A stretch of 24,196 nucleotides of DNA from Flavobacteriales bacterium UBA720 (GTDB lineage: Bacteria; Bacteroidota; Bacteroidia; Flavobacteriales; Weeksellaceae). The translations under genes were made by a program, and so were the position numbers. Below the pieces are notes generated by a model. The model was given only the letters and a program-made list of their open reading frames with translations, did not search any database and was not told the origin of the DNA. The DNA lies in contig DBLQ01000036.1 in NCBI GenBank assembly GCA_002297505.1, positions 12,582-36,777 of the forward strand, read 5' to 3'. Shown here one piece after another: positions 8,546 through 15,408 of this stretch (positions are counted from its first letter, which is position 1; each line of letters opens with the position of its first letter).

Positions 8546-9604
8546 TTATTTGAGTTGTCGCAGCTTACCTTCATCTTCCCGGGAAAGTTCCGGCGATGAA
8601 GGATTTCTGAGCTGTTCTGCCTCCACATCCTTGGTAGATCGTTTCACAAAATCACGGATCGCTGTAAAATCTGTTGACATAATTTCTTTTGTAGGAATGG
8701 TTTTAGCAAATTTGACAAGGTCTCCACGAAGAAAAATATCCTCCACAGTTTTTTCATTTTCCTGAGAAATCGCATTCGTATTTTTCATGTACGCAATCAG
8801 ATCATCGGTCAAAAGGACATCTGCCGGAATGTGATACTGCCTGGTCATAAAACCTCTTGTAATTTCGATTAACTCAACGTAAAAAGCACGGAAATTTTCA
8901 TTCTCGATGTAATTTTTCTTTCTCAATTTTTCGAGATCTTTCAATGTTTGATTGGTAGTGACCACCGGGCTGGATTTGCGTCTTCTTCCCCACCGGATGA
9001 TACCGATAATGAGTACAATGATGGCAACGATGATCAAGGCCAGCAACACATAAAATTTATACAGATCCCAATAGTCCTTAACATCCAGCTCCACTTCCTT
9101 ATTCTTCATGATGTCATTGATCTGATCTCCTTTCTTGGCAGTGTTAATGACTTCCACTTCATAAGGAATCGTTTTCATGACTTTGCCGCCCACCTTGATT
9201 TGAATTTCCGGAATGGTAAATTTTCCTTCCTCAAAAATGGCAAACTTGACGGACCGCAGATAGATGTCCTTTTGCTTGGCAATACTGTCGTTCACCATTT
9301 CAAAATGAAATGGCAATAATTCATTCCTCGGCGCAATTTGCACATCTTTGCCGTACAGATCGAGAATCTGAATCTTGAAAACCGCAACTTCGCCCAATGC
9401 CAAAGTGGTTTTGTCCAGATTAGAAGACAAAGTCTGTGAAGATCCGAAACTTGAAAAAATGATAAAAAAAGAAAGACATACCTTGAGTAAAACAGAATAT
9501 TTGTCATTGACTCCGTCGAATCCGTTGGATTTCCGTAGGAATCTAAGCGTTGAGATTCTTTCAGAATGACAAATATTACGTTGATTGAACATTACTAATT
9601 TCAT
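8546..9604 (-). CDS. BatD-like / DUF4381-like membrane protein of the MoxR-Bat operon
   Basis: 352 residues. The hydrophobic stretch at 38-52 ending in SSFGSSQ looks like a signal peptide. Residues 58-155 form a beta-rich domain (NLDKTTLALGEVAVFKI) resembling BatD repeats. A membrane segment lies at 184-204 (YVLLALIIVAIIVLIIG) followed by RRRK. The rest is a cytoplasmic helical domain with ADVLLTDDLIAYM as in DUF4381. It probably displays a periplasmic domain to BatA/BatB and a cytoplasmic domain to MoxR. The N-terminus is odd: residues 10-37 are encoded by a palindromic repeat (9496-9577). No ordinary in-frame start occurs between the repeat and residue 103, so translation must begin at M1 or M5 and read through the repeat. 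The C-terminus also ends in a palindrome-encoded tail. Confidence 0.72.
   Translation of the reverse strand: MKLVMFNQRNICHSERISTLRFLRKSNGFDGVNDKYSVLLKVCLSFFIIFSSFGSSQTLSSNLDKTTLALGEVAVFKIQILDLYGKDVQIAPRNELLPFHFEMVNDSIAKQKDIYLRSVKFAIFEEGKFTIPEIQIKVGGKVMKTIPYEVEVINTAKKGDQINDIMKNKEVELDVKDYWDLYKFYVLLALIIVAIIVLIIGIIRWGRRRKSSPVVTTNQTLKDLEKLRKKNYIENENFRAFYVELIEITRGFMTRQYHIPADVLLTDDLIAYMKNTNAISQENEKTVEDIFLRGDLVKFAKTIPTKEIMSTDFTAIRDFVKRSTKDVEAEQLRNPSSPELSREDEGKLRQLK
8568..8602. repeat. Small palindromic element within the 3' end of the BatD-like gene
   Basis: CCTTCATC (8568-8575) pairs with GATGAAGG (8595-8602), around an inner TTCCCGGGAA palindrome. It encodes part of the Pro/Ser/Glu-rich C-terminal tail (PSSPELSRED). 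It is next to the heptad array at 8519-8543. Confidence 0.5.
9496..9577. repeat. Palindromic interspersed repeat (TGTCATTC family), copy 1, inside a coding region
   Basis: Perfect 13-bp terminal inverted repeat: AATATTTGTCATT at 9496-9508 and AATGACAAATATT at 9565-9577. The interior shares CCGTAGGAATCT followed by TTGAGATT with the copy at 18986-19065. All 82 bp lie inside the open frame of the BatD-like gene, covering residues 10-37. It looks like a mobile miniature palindrome, similar in form to REP-type elements; no transposase is nearby. Confidence 0.75.
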
Positions 9605-9658
9605 TAATTATTTTAAAATTCTCGCCGATTTAATTGATTTAGCAGATAAGTTGGACAT

Positions 9659-10519
9659 TTACTTCCTAAAATATTGATAAAGCAATTTGCTGTAATCCTC
9701 AGACGTGTTGATATCTAAAAAATGGGCTGATGAATTTTCAAACTCATCCTTGATCTGACGCATTTTCTGTTTTTGCTGCTCTGCAAATTCGTACCGCCAT
9801 CTGGCACTGGAGGTGTTGGCCCAAACCTGTTTTCCGGTTTCGGCATCACGGAAAAGCGCGTAGCCAATATCCGGAATCTCCATATCTTTCTCGTCAAAAA
9901 CCCGGAGACCAAGCAACTGGTGTTTGCGCGCAGCAACATTGAGAGTTTTCTGATCAAACTGATCTTCGAAGTCTGAGAAGACAAAGATGAGCGATTTCCT
10001 TTTGAACACACTCATCATGTAATTGAATGCGGCGTCCAGATCCGATTCTGCCGGGATATAATCCGCAGTCAGAATATTGCTGATGATGGACAAAACATGC
10101 TTTCTGCCTTTCTGTGGCGGCACTACTTTCAGGACTTTATCAGCATATAAAATCAAACCTACTTTATCATTGTTGCCGGCAGCCGAAAACCCTAGCGAAG
10201 CACAGATTTCCGCAACATATTCCCGCTTGAGCTGAGTCTTGGTTCCGTAATTCATGGAGGCAGAGATGTCCACTACCAGCATCATCGTCAGCTCGCGTTC
10301 CTCCTCCATCACTTTGACGAAAGGTTCGCGGAAGCGCGCGGTTTTATTCCAATCGATTCTTCTTGTATCGTCACCGAACTGGTATTGCCGGACTTCCGAA
10401 AACGTCATTCCCTGACCTTTGAAAGCGCTGTGATATTGTCCCATAAGCGATGCTTCCGTTTTCTTTCGAGTCCGGATTTCTATCTGCTTTACTTTTTTGA
10501 CGATATCTTTTATCTGCAT
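9659..10519 (-). CDS. DUF58 domain protein of the MoxR-Bat operon
   Basis: 286 residues with no membrane segment. The DUF58 signature DDTRRIDWNKTAR is at 50-62, and a VWA-like metal site D84-I-S86-A-S88 follows at once. DUF58 proteins are regularly encoded next to MoxR ATPases and VWA proteins, and are thought to act as cytoplasmic adaptors or clients of MoxR. The first membrane-linked component is the next gene downstream, after a 54-bp gap. Between moxR and this gene lies an 89-bp gap containing a 24-bp-arm inverted repeat (10522-10600) that would fold into a hairpin in the operon mRNA just before this start codon. Such a structure could tune expression relative to moxR. Family assignment is secure; molecular role is not. 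Confidence 0.9.
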   Translation of the reverse strand: MQIKDIVKKVKQIEIRTRKKTEASLMGQYHSAFKGQGMTFSEVRQYQFGDDTRRIDWNKTARFREPFVKVMEEERELTMMLVVDISASMNYGTKTQLKREYVAEICASLGFSAAGNNDKVGLILYADKVLKVVPPQKGRKHVLSIISNILTADYIPAESDLDAAFNYMMSVFKRKSLIFVFSDFEDQFDQKTLNVAARKHQLLGLRVFDEKDMEIPDIGYALFRDAETGKQVWANTSSARWRYEFAEQQKQKMRQIKDEFENSSAHFLDINTSEDYSKLLYQYFRK

Positions 10520-10521
10520 AA

Positions 10522-10603
10522 GTTAGTTGATAGTTGTCGGTTGTCTGTTGATAGTTTTCAGACATCGAATTGCTCCGACAACTGACAACCATCAACTAAC
10601 AAC
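10522..10603. repeat. Convergent 7-bp-period arrays forming a 24-bp inverted repeat (moxR/DUF58 gap)
   Basis: GTT starts at 10526, 10533, 10540, 10547 and 10554 on the + strand. AAC (GTT on the - strand) starts at 10580, 10587, 10594 and 10601. The outer arms, 10522-10545 and 10577-10600, are complementary at 22 of 24 positions around a 31-nt centre. Both mismatches are G/T or A/C transitions, so in RNA one strand can form wobble pairs. Confidence 0.85.
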
Positions 10604-10608
10604 CAAAT

Positions 10609-11613
10609 TTAAGGCGCCTGAATTTTTCCTAAAATTTTACTAACGATATCATCCTGAGAAACTTCTTCCGCTTCCGCTTCGAAACTTAATCCTATTCTGT
10701 GTCTTAAGACATCTTTGGCGATTTCCTTCACGTCTTCCGGAATTACAAACGCTCTTCCTTTAATAAAGGCATAAGCTCTGGACGCAATGGCCAAGTTGAT
10801 ACTCGCTCTCGGCGAGGCTCCAAAACTGATATAATTTTTAATGTCTGACAAGCCGTATTTTTCAGGATAACGGGTCGCGAAAACCATATCCAGAATATAT
10901 TTTTCAATTTTCTCATCCAAATAAATCTGGTTGATGAGCTTCTTAGCCTCAACAATCTGATGCAGATCTACCACTTTCCTAATTTGCGGAATATCTTGCG
11001 TAGAAATCATTCGCATCACCTTTCTCTCATCCTCAAACTCAGGATAATCAATTTTGCATTTCAGCATAAAACGGTCGGTCTGCGCTTCCGGCAAAAGGTA
11101 AGTTCCTTCCTGGTCAATTGGGTTTTGAGTCGCTAAAACCAAGAACGGTTTCGGCAACGGCATGGTTTCATCACCGATGGTGACTTGCTTTTCCTGCATT
11201 ACTTCCAGCAAGGCAGACTGAACTTTCGCAGGAGCACGGTTGATCTCATCTGCCAGCACAAAATTGGCAAAAACCGGCCCTCTCTTAATCGAAAAATCAT
11301 TGTCTTTGACATTATAAATCATGGTTCCGATGACATCGGCGGGAAGCAAATCCGGCGTAAACTGAATCCTGGAAAACGCACCATCCACAGCCTCGGACAG
11401 CGTTTTGATAGCCAAAGTTTTGGCCAAGCCCGGAACACCTTCCAGAAGCACGTGACCATTTCCCAGCAGTCCGATGAGCAGGCGGTCAATCATATATTCC
11501 TGACCAATGATTGCGCGGTTAATTTCCTGTTTTAGAATATTAAAAAAGTAATTCTGTTCTTTTACCTTTTCTGTAAGCAGCCTGATATCTTCTGCCTGGT
11601 TCAGTTCTGACAT
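10609..11613 (-). CDS. MoxR-type AAA+ ATPase
   Basis: 334 residues. Walker A is GVPGLAKT at 59-66, Walker B VLADE at 119-123, sensor-1 ATQN at 161-164 and the arginine-finger region EAQTDRF at 176-182, with an AAA lid at the C-terminus. This is the MoxR family, a group of chaperone-like ATPases that act with VWA-domain proteins. It is the first gene of the five-gene operon (moxR, DUF58, BatD-like, batA, batB) and diverges from the DinB-like gene across a 189-bp gap. No TAnnTTTG box was found on the - strand of that gap, so its promoter is not identified. The assigned ATG at 11613 gives a normal N-terminus. Confidence 0.93.
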   Translation of the reverse strand: MSELNQAEDIRLLTEKVKEQNYFFNILKQEINRAIIGQEYMIDRLLIGLLGNGHVLLEGVPGLAKTLAIKTLSEAVDGAFSRIQFTPDLLPADVIGTMIYNVKDNDFSIKRGPVFANFVLADEINRAPAKVQSALLEVMQEKQVTIGDETMPLPKPFLVLATQNPIDQEGTYLLPEAQTDRFMLKCKIDYPEFEDERKVMRMISTQDIPQIRKVVDLHQIVEAKKLINQIYLDEKIEKYILDMVFATRYPEKYGLSDIKNYISFGASPRASINLAIASRAYAFIKGRAFVIPEDVKEIAKDVLRHRIGLSFEAEAEEVSQDDIVSKILGKIQAP

Positions 11614-11701
11614 AGTTATTTTAATAATTTGGTAAATTTCCTATAAAAACCTGCAACAGCAAACACAAGAACTGCTAATCTTGAGTTAAATATTTGTTAA
11701 A

Positions 11702-11725
11702 GATTAAAGATGAATGACTGATGAC
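11702..11725 (+). repeat. Short 7-bp-period array upstream of the DinB-like gene
   Basis: GAT at 11702 and 11709, then GAC at 11716 and 11723, at exact 7-bp steps, just upstream of the promoter at 11746-11777. It is short, so chance cannot be excluded on its own. Confidence 0.4.
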
Positions 11726-11745
11726 AGGGTTATTACCCTCATTAA

Positions 11746-11777
11746 TTTGTCCTTTATCGATAATTAATATAACTTTG
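11746..11777 (+). promoter_or_regulatory. Bacteroidota-type promoter of the DinB-like gene
   Basis: TTTG at 11746-11749, then 20 nt, then TAACTTTG at 11770-11777. This fits the Bacteroidota housekeeping consensus TTTG-N19-21-TAnnTTTG. Transcription would start near 11784, leaving a leader of about 20 nt before ATG 11803. It is the best promoter match I found in the window. Confidence 0.7.
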
Positions 11778-11802
11778 AATGAAATAAAGCTCACAAAAAG
11801 AA

Positions 11803-12279
11803 ATGAATTATCATTTTGCCAATCACAGACAAGTCAGAAAAAATCTGCTTGAAATTTTACAAAATACTTCAGAAAAAGATCTTCTCACCATTCCTGATGG
11901 TTATAATAACAACATCTACTGGAACATTGCGCACTGTGTGGCCACACAGCAATTGCTTTGCTACTATCTCAGCGGCAACCAGTTTCGGATTGACAAATAT
12001 TGGGTGGAAACTTATAAAAAAGGAACGTTTGCCAATGTGGATGTGAAACAGTCGGAAATGGAAGATTTGGCTTTTCTCCTGATAGAAACTTCCAAAATCC
12101 TGATGAAAGATTTTGACAACGATTTTTTTCCGGATTATACGCCCTACTCTACAAGTTTCGGAATTGATCTGAAGAATATCCAGGATGCAATCATTTTCAA
12201 TAACATGCACGAGAGTATCCATTACGGTTATATCCTGTCGCAGAAACGCGCTTTGATTGGAGAAGGACTGAGTTTATAA
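11803..12279 (+). CDS. DinB-like four-helix protein (DinB_2 family)
   Basis: 158 residues, helical throughout. The three histidines expected of the DinB/YfiT metal site are in place: H44 (NIAHCV), H136 and H140 (HESIHYGYI). The DinB_2 family also shows the NIYWNIAH pattern at the end of helix 2, present here. Many DinB-like proteins are putative metal-dependent thiol transferases or hydrolases; the substrate of this one is unknown. Despite the name, no link to the SOS response is implied. It has its own promoter and is followed after 30 bp by a small secreted protein gene, probably co-transcribed. Confidence 0.8.
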   Translation: MNYHFANHRQVRKNLLEILQNTSEKDLLTIPDGYNNNIYWNIAHCVATQQLLCYYLSGNQFRIDKYWVETYKKGTFANVDVKQSEMEDLAFLLIETSKILMKDFDNDFFPDYTPYSTSFGIDLKNIQDAIIFNNMHESIHYGYILSQKRALIGEGLSL

Positions 12280-12288
12280 ATAATGAAC

Positions 12289-12305
12289 GATTACTGATAA
12301 GTGAT
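12289..12305 (+). repeat. Short 7-bp-period array between the DinB-like and secreted-protein genes
   Basis: GAT starts at 12289, 12296 and 12303, 7 bp apart, ending a few bases before the downstream ATG at 12310. Short, but placed like the stronger arrays. Confidence 0.4.
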
Positions 12306-12309
12306 TTCA

Positions 12310-12744
12310 ATGAATCTGCGCTATATTTTTCCGATTTTAATGTTAATGGTTCTATCTTTTTCAAAACCAGGAAATGAGCGTTTTCAGTTTTATAAGGTCA
12401 TCAGCAAAACGCAGGATGTAGAAGTGTTTTATCTGACTTGGGCCGATACCAACCTTCCGAATTTCATCAAAACCTCCGATTATAAAAAGTACGTTAACAG
12501 CACAGAATTGATTGACCACTGTTTCTATGTAGATTCCAAAGATCCGGAAAAAAGGAAATTTAAAATTCCGGTAACGACGGATAAACTGATCAAGAAAATC
12601 CCATTGACGTTAAAAGGTAAATTCTTTAAAACCAAACAGTTTGATGATACTTTTCCAACGCCACTTTTCGAAGATCTCAGGAAAACCGGCGATTTGAAAT
12701 TTAAAACTGAGGACGGGGAGTTTTTGGTTTTTGTTTTGGATTAA
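12310..12744 (+). CDS. Small secreted or periplasmic protein of unknown function
   Basis: 144 residues from ATG 12310 (MNLRYIFPILM). The frame opens at a GTG at 12301, but that lies in the 7-bp repeat array, and the ATG gives a cleaner signal peptide: short n-region, hydrophobic core of about residues 5-18, then SKPGNERF. The mature part is rich in Lys, Phe and Asp, with FYLTWADTNLPNFIKTSDYKK and paired segments FKIPVTTDKLIKKIPLTLKG. There are no cysteines suggesting a lipobox and no catalytic motif. I do not recognise the family. It follows the DinB-like gene by 30 bp, with no terminator seen between. Confidence 0.65.
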   Translation: MNLRYIFPILMLMVLSFSKPGNERFQFYKVISKTQDVEVFYLTWADTNLPNFIKTSDYKKYVNSTELIDHCFYVDSKDPEKRKFKIPVTTDKLIKKIPLTLKGKFFKTKQFDDTFPTPLFEDLRKTGDLKFKTEDGEFLVFVLD

Positions 12745-13019
12745 AAACAATTTTTTTAACATTTAACTCACTTAAGATTTAATAAAATTCTCAATATAAG
12801 TTGAATTTAGAATTAGAATATTTGAATATTGTACGACTAGAGTGTACTAATGTGATCTTATTTTAAAAATCTTTTTTATATACTTAAGTGTTCGAATTAT
12901 TCTTTTGTGACTTTTGATTACCTCTAATTTTCGATTTGTGGTTTAAACCCGAACTTTACAATTTTCTTAAGACAATTCTAAAATCAAAAAGCCTATTTTT
13001 GCAACTATAATTTTCATCA
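12745..13019. other. 275-bp AT-rich intergenic region upstream of rlmB
   Basis: There is no reading frame I can support. The region is very AT-rich with scattered TTGAAT/TAGAAT words but no clean periodic array, and no convincing terminator after the secreted-protein gene. The only signal seen is the -7 box at its right end. Confidence 0.5.
12994..13001 (+). promoter_or_regulatory. Candidate rlmB promoter -7 box (TATTTTTG)
   Basis: It matches TAnnTTTG and lies 18 bp before the rlmB ATG, so the transcript would have a very short leader. No good -33 TTG at the usual distance. Confidence 0.4.
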
Positions 13020-13766
13020 ATGAACGAACAGAAAAAAGACGATTTTATATTTGGGTTGAGGCCTGTTATGGAGGCCTTGGAAGCCGGAAAAACTGTAGAT
13101 AAAATTTTTGTACAGAATGCCCTGCAAGGCGAAATCTACATCGAGCTGAAACAGCTTCTTGCCAAGCACAACCTGCGTCCCAACTATGTTCCTGTGGAAA
13201 AACTCAATCGTTTTACCAGAAAAAATCACCAAGGTGTGGTCGCTTTTATTTCTGACGTTCCGTTTCACAAAATCGAAGATGTTTTGCCTCAGCTTTTTGA
13301 GGAAGGCAAAACGCCTTTCATCCTGATTCTGGATCGCTTGACCGATGTCAGAAACTTTGGCGCCATCTGCAGAACGGCAGAATGTGTGGGCATCGATGCG
13401 ATTTTGATTCCGGAAAAAGGTGGCGCGCCTATCAATTCGGATGCGATCAAAACTTCGGCGGGAGCGATTTATAACATCAAGATTTGTAAGGAAAAAAATC
13501 TGGCACATTCGGTGGATTTTCTTCAGCAAAGCGGCATCAAAGTATTTTCTGCAACAGAGAAAGCACAAAAACTGATCTATGAAGCCAACTTTACGGAACC
13601 TTGCGCTATCGTGATGGGCAATGAGGAAACGGGAATTTCCAAGGAAGTGCTTCATCATTCCGATGAAAAAATAAAATTGCCGATAGAAGGTAAAACCCAA
13701 TCTCTGAACGTCTCCGTAGCTTGTGGCGCCATTCTTTATGAAGCGGTGAGACAGAAGCTGAGTTAG
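13020..13766 (+). CDS. rlmB: 23S rRNA (guanosine-2'-O)-methyltransferase RlmB (SpoU/TrmH family)
   Basis: 248 residues. An N-terminal substrate-binding domain starts at FIFGLRPVMEALEAGK. The SPOUT catalytic domain carries the three SpoU motifs: motif 1 LDRLTDVRNFGAICRTA (104-120, with N112 and R118), motif 2 AIVMGNEETGI (196-206) and motif 3 LPIEG..QSLNVSVA (220-234). These form the deep-trefoil-knot S-adenosylmethionine site. RlmB methylates the 2'-O of G2251 in the 23S rRNA P-loop. The FGLRPVMEAL opening is typical of RlmB rather than TrmH, though tRNA or other rRNA targets cannot be excluded from sequence alone. It stands alone, followed by a repeat-rich gap. Confidence 0.9.
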   Translation: MNEQKKDDFIFGLRPVMEALEAGKTVDKIFVQNALQGEIYIELKQLLAKHNLRPNYVPVEKLNRFTRKNHQGVVAFISDVPFHKIEDVLPQLFEEGKTPFILILDRLTDVRNFGAICRTAECVGIDAILIPEKGGAPINSDAIKTSAGAIYNIKICKEKNLAHSVDFLQQSGIKVFSATEKAQKLIYEANFTEPCAIVMGNEETGISKEVLHHSDEKIKLPIEGKTQSLNVSVACGAILYEAVRQKLS

Positions 13767-13799
13767 AGAGCTGGAGAGTTTGAGAATTTATTTACTAAT

Positions 13800-13953
13800 T
13801 TATAAAGGAAACCTGAAAATGCAATAGGGATAGAAGCGGGTATCCTTTTGTTTTTCTGTTCTGACGAAGGAAGAATCTGGAAAACAAAGATATGAGCGGA
13901 AAGCCCGACCCGGGCGGCTGCCCTTCGACAGGCTCAGGATGACAGCCTTGGCG
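13800..13953. repeat. Structured flavobacterial intergenic repeat with spurious ORF potential
   Basis: Left part 13841-13858 and right part 13877-13892 are near-complementary (TATCCTTTTG versus CAAAGATA at their ends), giving an imperfect stem around a CTGACGAAGG core. A GC hairpin, GCCCG-acc-CGGGC (13903-13915), follows. Then comes CCCTTCGACAGGCTCAGG (13921-13938) running into ATGACAG, a word widely repeated in bacterial genomes. Read on the - strand it encodes PGRAFRSYLC...KDTRFYPYC, which I recall from many repeat-derived hypothetical ORFs in flavobacteria. I treat it as an interspersed repeat, not a gene. Confidence 0.6.
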
Positions 13954-13994
13954 AGGGAATTGCCCAAAATATTATAAACACAGAATGGTAAAAA

Positions 13995-14019
13995 ATCATT
14001 CATCATTTATCAAATATCA
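13995..14019 (-). repeat. 7-bp-period array ending at the DUF6263 start codon
   Basis: ATCA (TGAT on the - strand) starts at 13995, 14002, 14009 and 14016. The next 7-bp step, 14023, is the ATG of the lipoprotein gene. The array therefore occupies the ribosome-binding region itself. Confidence 0.75.
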
Positions 14020-14022
14020 TTT

Positions 14023-15066
14023 ATGAAAAAATTAACCGCACTTGCGCTCATCGCAATAACTCTAGTAGCTTGTAAAAAGGAAACCAAAACCGTGACGAGA
14101 GTCGACCCGAAAACTGGAAAAACAGAAACCGTAACCGTGGAAGTTTCTCCGGAAGAAGCGGCAAAACCAAAAGCGATAGCAGACAGCAGCGGCGTTTATA
14201 AACAGAAATTCATCCTGGAAAAAGGCACAACGTATCCACTGGTTTCGTATCAGAGAGAGATCCAGACGCTGACTTCACCGGATGGCAAAACAATGTCGGG
14301 AACCAATGAATCTACGGATGAAATGTCTCTGACCGTGAATGATTTCAAAGACAACATCTATGATCTGACGCTCAATATGGTCGGAAAGAGAATGTCCAGT
14401 TCTGCCAATGGAAAAACCGTGGTCATCGACACCAAACAGGCCGCACCGAAAGAAGAACAGCTGAAGATGGATTACCTTGTAAGCAAAGGTTTGGCAGGCA
14501 ACAAGCTGAATGTGAAAATGGATGCGTACGGAAACATCAAATCGGTAACAGGTTTCGAGGCTGTGCACAATAACCTTAGAAAAGCCATCGCAGGCACTGT
14601 GAAAGAAAAAAAACAGCAGGACGCGATTATCGAAAGTTTCAAAGCGGGCTTCAATGAGGCGATGATGAAGGAACAGCTTGGCAAAAACCTGAAACTGCTT
14701 CCGGCTAAAGGTGTTAAACTGGGTGAAAAATGGACAACTTCTGAAGACATCGATCCTAGCGGGAAATTAAAACAAAACCTGACTTTCACTTTGGTAAAAG
14801 TGGAGGATGGAAAAGCGGAAATCAGCGTGACCGGTGTGATTCCATCCAAATCTGATAAGCAGTCCAAAGACGGAATGACACACACAATGAGTATGGGCGG
14901 TTCTGAAAACGGAAAAATCATCATTGATGAAAACACCGGCTGGCTGCTGAACCAAAACCTATCGGTGAAAACCAATCAGAAAGAAACGCTTTCAGACGGC
15001 AAACAGACGCAAAGTATGAGCAAAAACTCTACAACGTCCATCATTATTAATCCTTCTTATAAATAA
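14023..15066 (+). CDS. DUF6263 family lipoprotein
   Basis: 347 residues. The lipoprotein signal peptide is clear: MKKLTALALIAITLVAC with lipobox LVAC and the lipidated Cys at 17. A charged linker KKETKTVTRVDPKTGKTETV follows. The mature domain is beta-rich, with phrases such as DGKTMSGTNESTDEMSLTVND and LPAKGVKLGEKWTTSEDI, and ends with a strand-rich section IIINPSYK. I assign it to DUF6263 by overall pattern, a family of Bacteroidota lipoproteins of unknown function. Lys at +2/+3 does not match the surface-export signal of Bacteroidota lipoproteins, which is acidic, so a periplasmic face is more likely. Its RBS region lies in a repeat array. Confidence 0.75.
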   Translation: MKKLTALALIAITLVACKKETKTVTRVDPKTGKTETVTVEVSPEEAAKPKAIADSSGVYKQKFILEKGTTYPLVSYQREIQTLTSPDGKTMSGTNESTDEMSLTVNDFKDNIYDLTLNMVGKRMSSSANGKTVVIDTKQAAPKEEQLKMDYLVSKGLAGNKLNVKMDAYGNIKSVTGFEAVHNNLRKAIAGTVKEKKQQDAIIESFKAGFNEAMMKEQLGKNLKLLPAKGVKLGEKWTTSEDIDPSGKLKQNLTFTLVKVEDGKAEISVTGVIPSKSDKQSKDGMTHTMSMGGSENGKIIIDENTGWLLNQNLSVKTNQKETLSDGKQTQSMSKNSTTSIIINPSYK

Positions 15067-15075
15067 AATCAGGAA

Positions 15076-15306
15076 ATGAAATACATTTTCGAATTCATTT
15101 TAGCAACCATCATTATTTTCTTCGTTTGGAATATTTTGAAACGCTTGTTTTTCAATGCATTCTATAAAAATTTTCCGGCGTTGAATCCTAAAAACCAACC
15201 ACAGAATCAGCAACAGACCAATGCGAAGAAAATGCCTGAGCAAAAAGTAAAATGGGATGCAGAAACGGTGGATTATGAAGAAATCAAGGAGGAGAAGAAA
15301 TCCTGA
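15076..15306 (+). CDS. DUF4834-like small membrane protein
   Basis: 76 residues. One N-terminal membrane segment (about 5-24, FILATIIIFFVWNILKRLFF) is followed by a hydrophilic tail with a Gln/Asn-rich patch (PKNQPQNQQQTN) and an acidic end (DYEEIKEEKKS). This shape fits DUF4834, a Bacteroidota-specific family of unknown role usually found beside the YfhO gene, as here. It begins 9 bp after the lipoprotein stop, so the two are an operon. A strong terminator follows at 15332-15367. Confidence 0.7.
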   Translation: MKYIFEFILATIIIFFVWNILKRLFFNAFYKNFPALNPKNQPQNQQQTNAKKMPEQKVKWDAETVDYEEIKEEKKS

Positions 15307-15331
15307 TTTCCTTCTTGTCCAAAATAAATAC

Positions 15332-15367
15332 AAAACCTTTCAGATTATTGAGTCTGAAAGGTTTTTT
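15332..15367 (+). terminator. Intrinsic terminator after the DUF4834 gene
   Basis: AAAACCTTTCAGA (15332-15344) pairs perfectly with TCTGAAAGGTTTT (15353-15365) around an 8-nt loop and runs into six T (15362-15367). The A-rich left arm makes it usable from both sides. Confidence 0.9.
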
Positions 15368-15372
15368 AATAT

Positions 15373-15380
15373 TAAATTTG
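15373..15380 (+). promoter_or_regulatory. Candidate yfhO promoter -7 box (TAAATTTG)
   Basis: It matches TAnnTTTG, 28 bp before the YfhO ATG. A TTG at 15348-15350, in the loop of the preceding terminator, is 22 nt upstream and could serve as the -33 element. Confidence 0.4.
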
Positions 15381-15408
15381 AAATTCGAAAAATAAAAGCA
15401 ACCATTGT

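Noticed and set aside
9292..9507. 71-residue ORF on the - strand starting in the palindromic repeat
   Set aside because: It is a shadow frame of the BatD-like gene. Its hydrophobic opening is a coincidence of the shifted signal-peptide codons, and it lacks domains.
11726..11739. AGGGT-tatt-ACCCT as a terminator or operator upstream of the DinB-like gene
   Set aside because: The 5-bp stem has no T-run and no second copy; too weak to call.
13766..13786. GAGA words after rlmB as a left arm facing the array at 13995-14019
   Set aside because: The words step by 8 bp, not 7, and there are only three, so the pairing is not supported.
13800..14006. 68-residue ORF on the - strand between rlmB and the lipoprotein gene
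   Set aside because: It is the translation of an interspersed repeat plus a heptad array, with no start signal or domain; treated as repeat.
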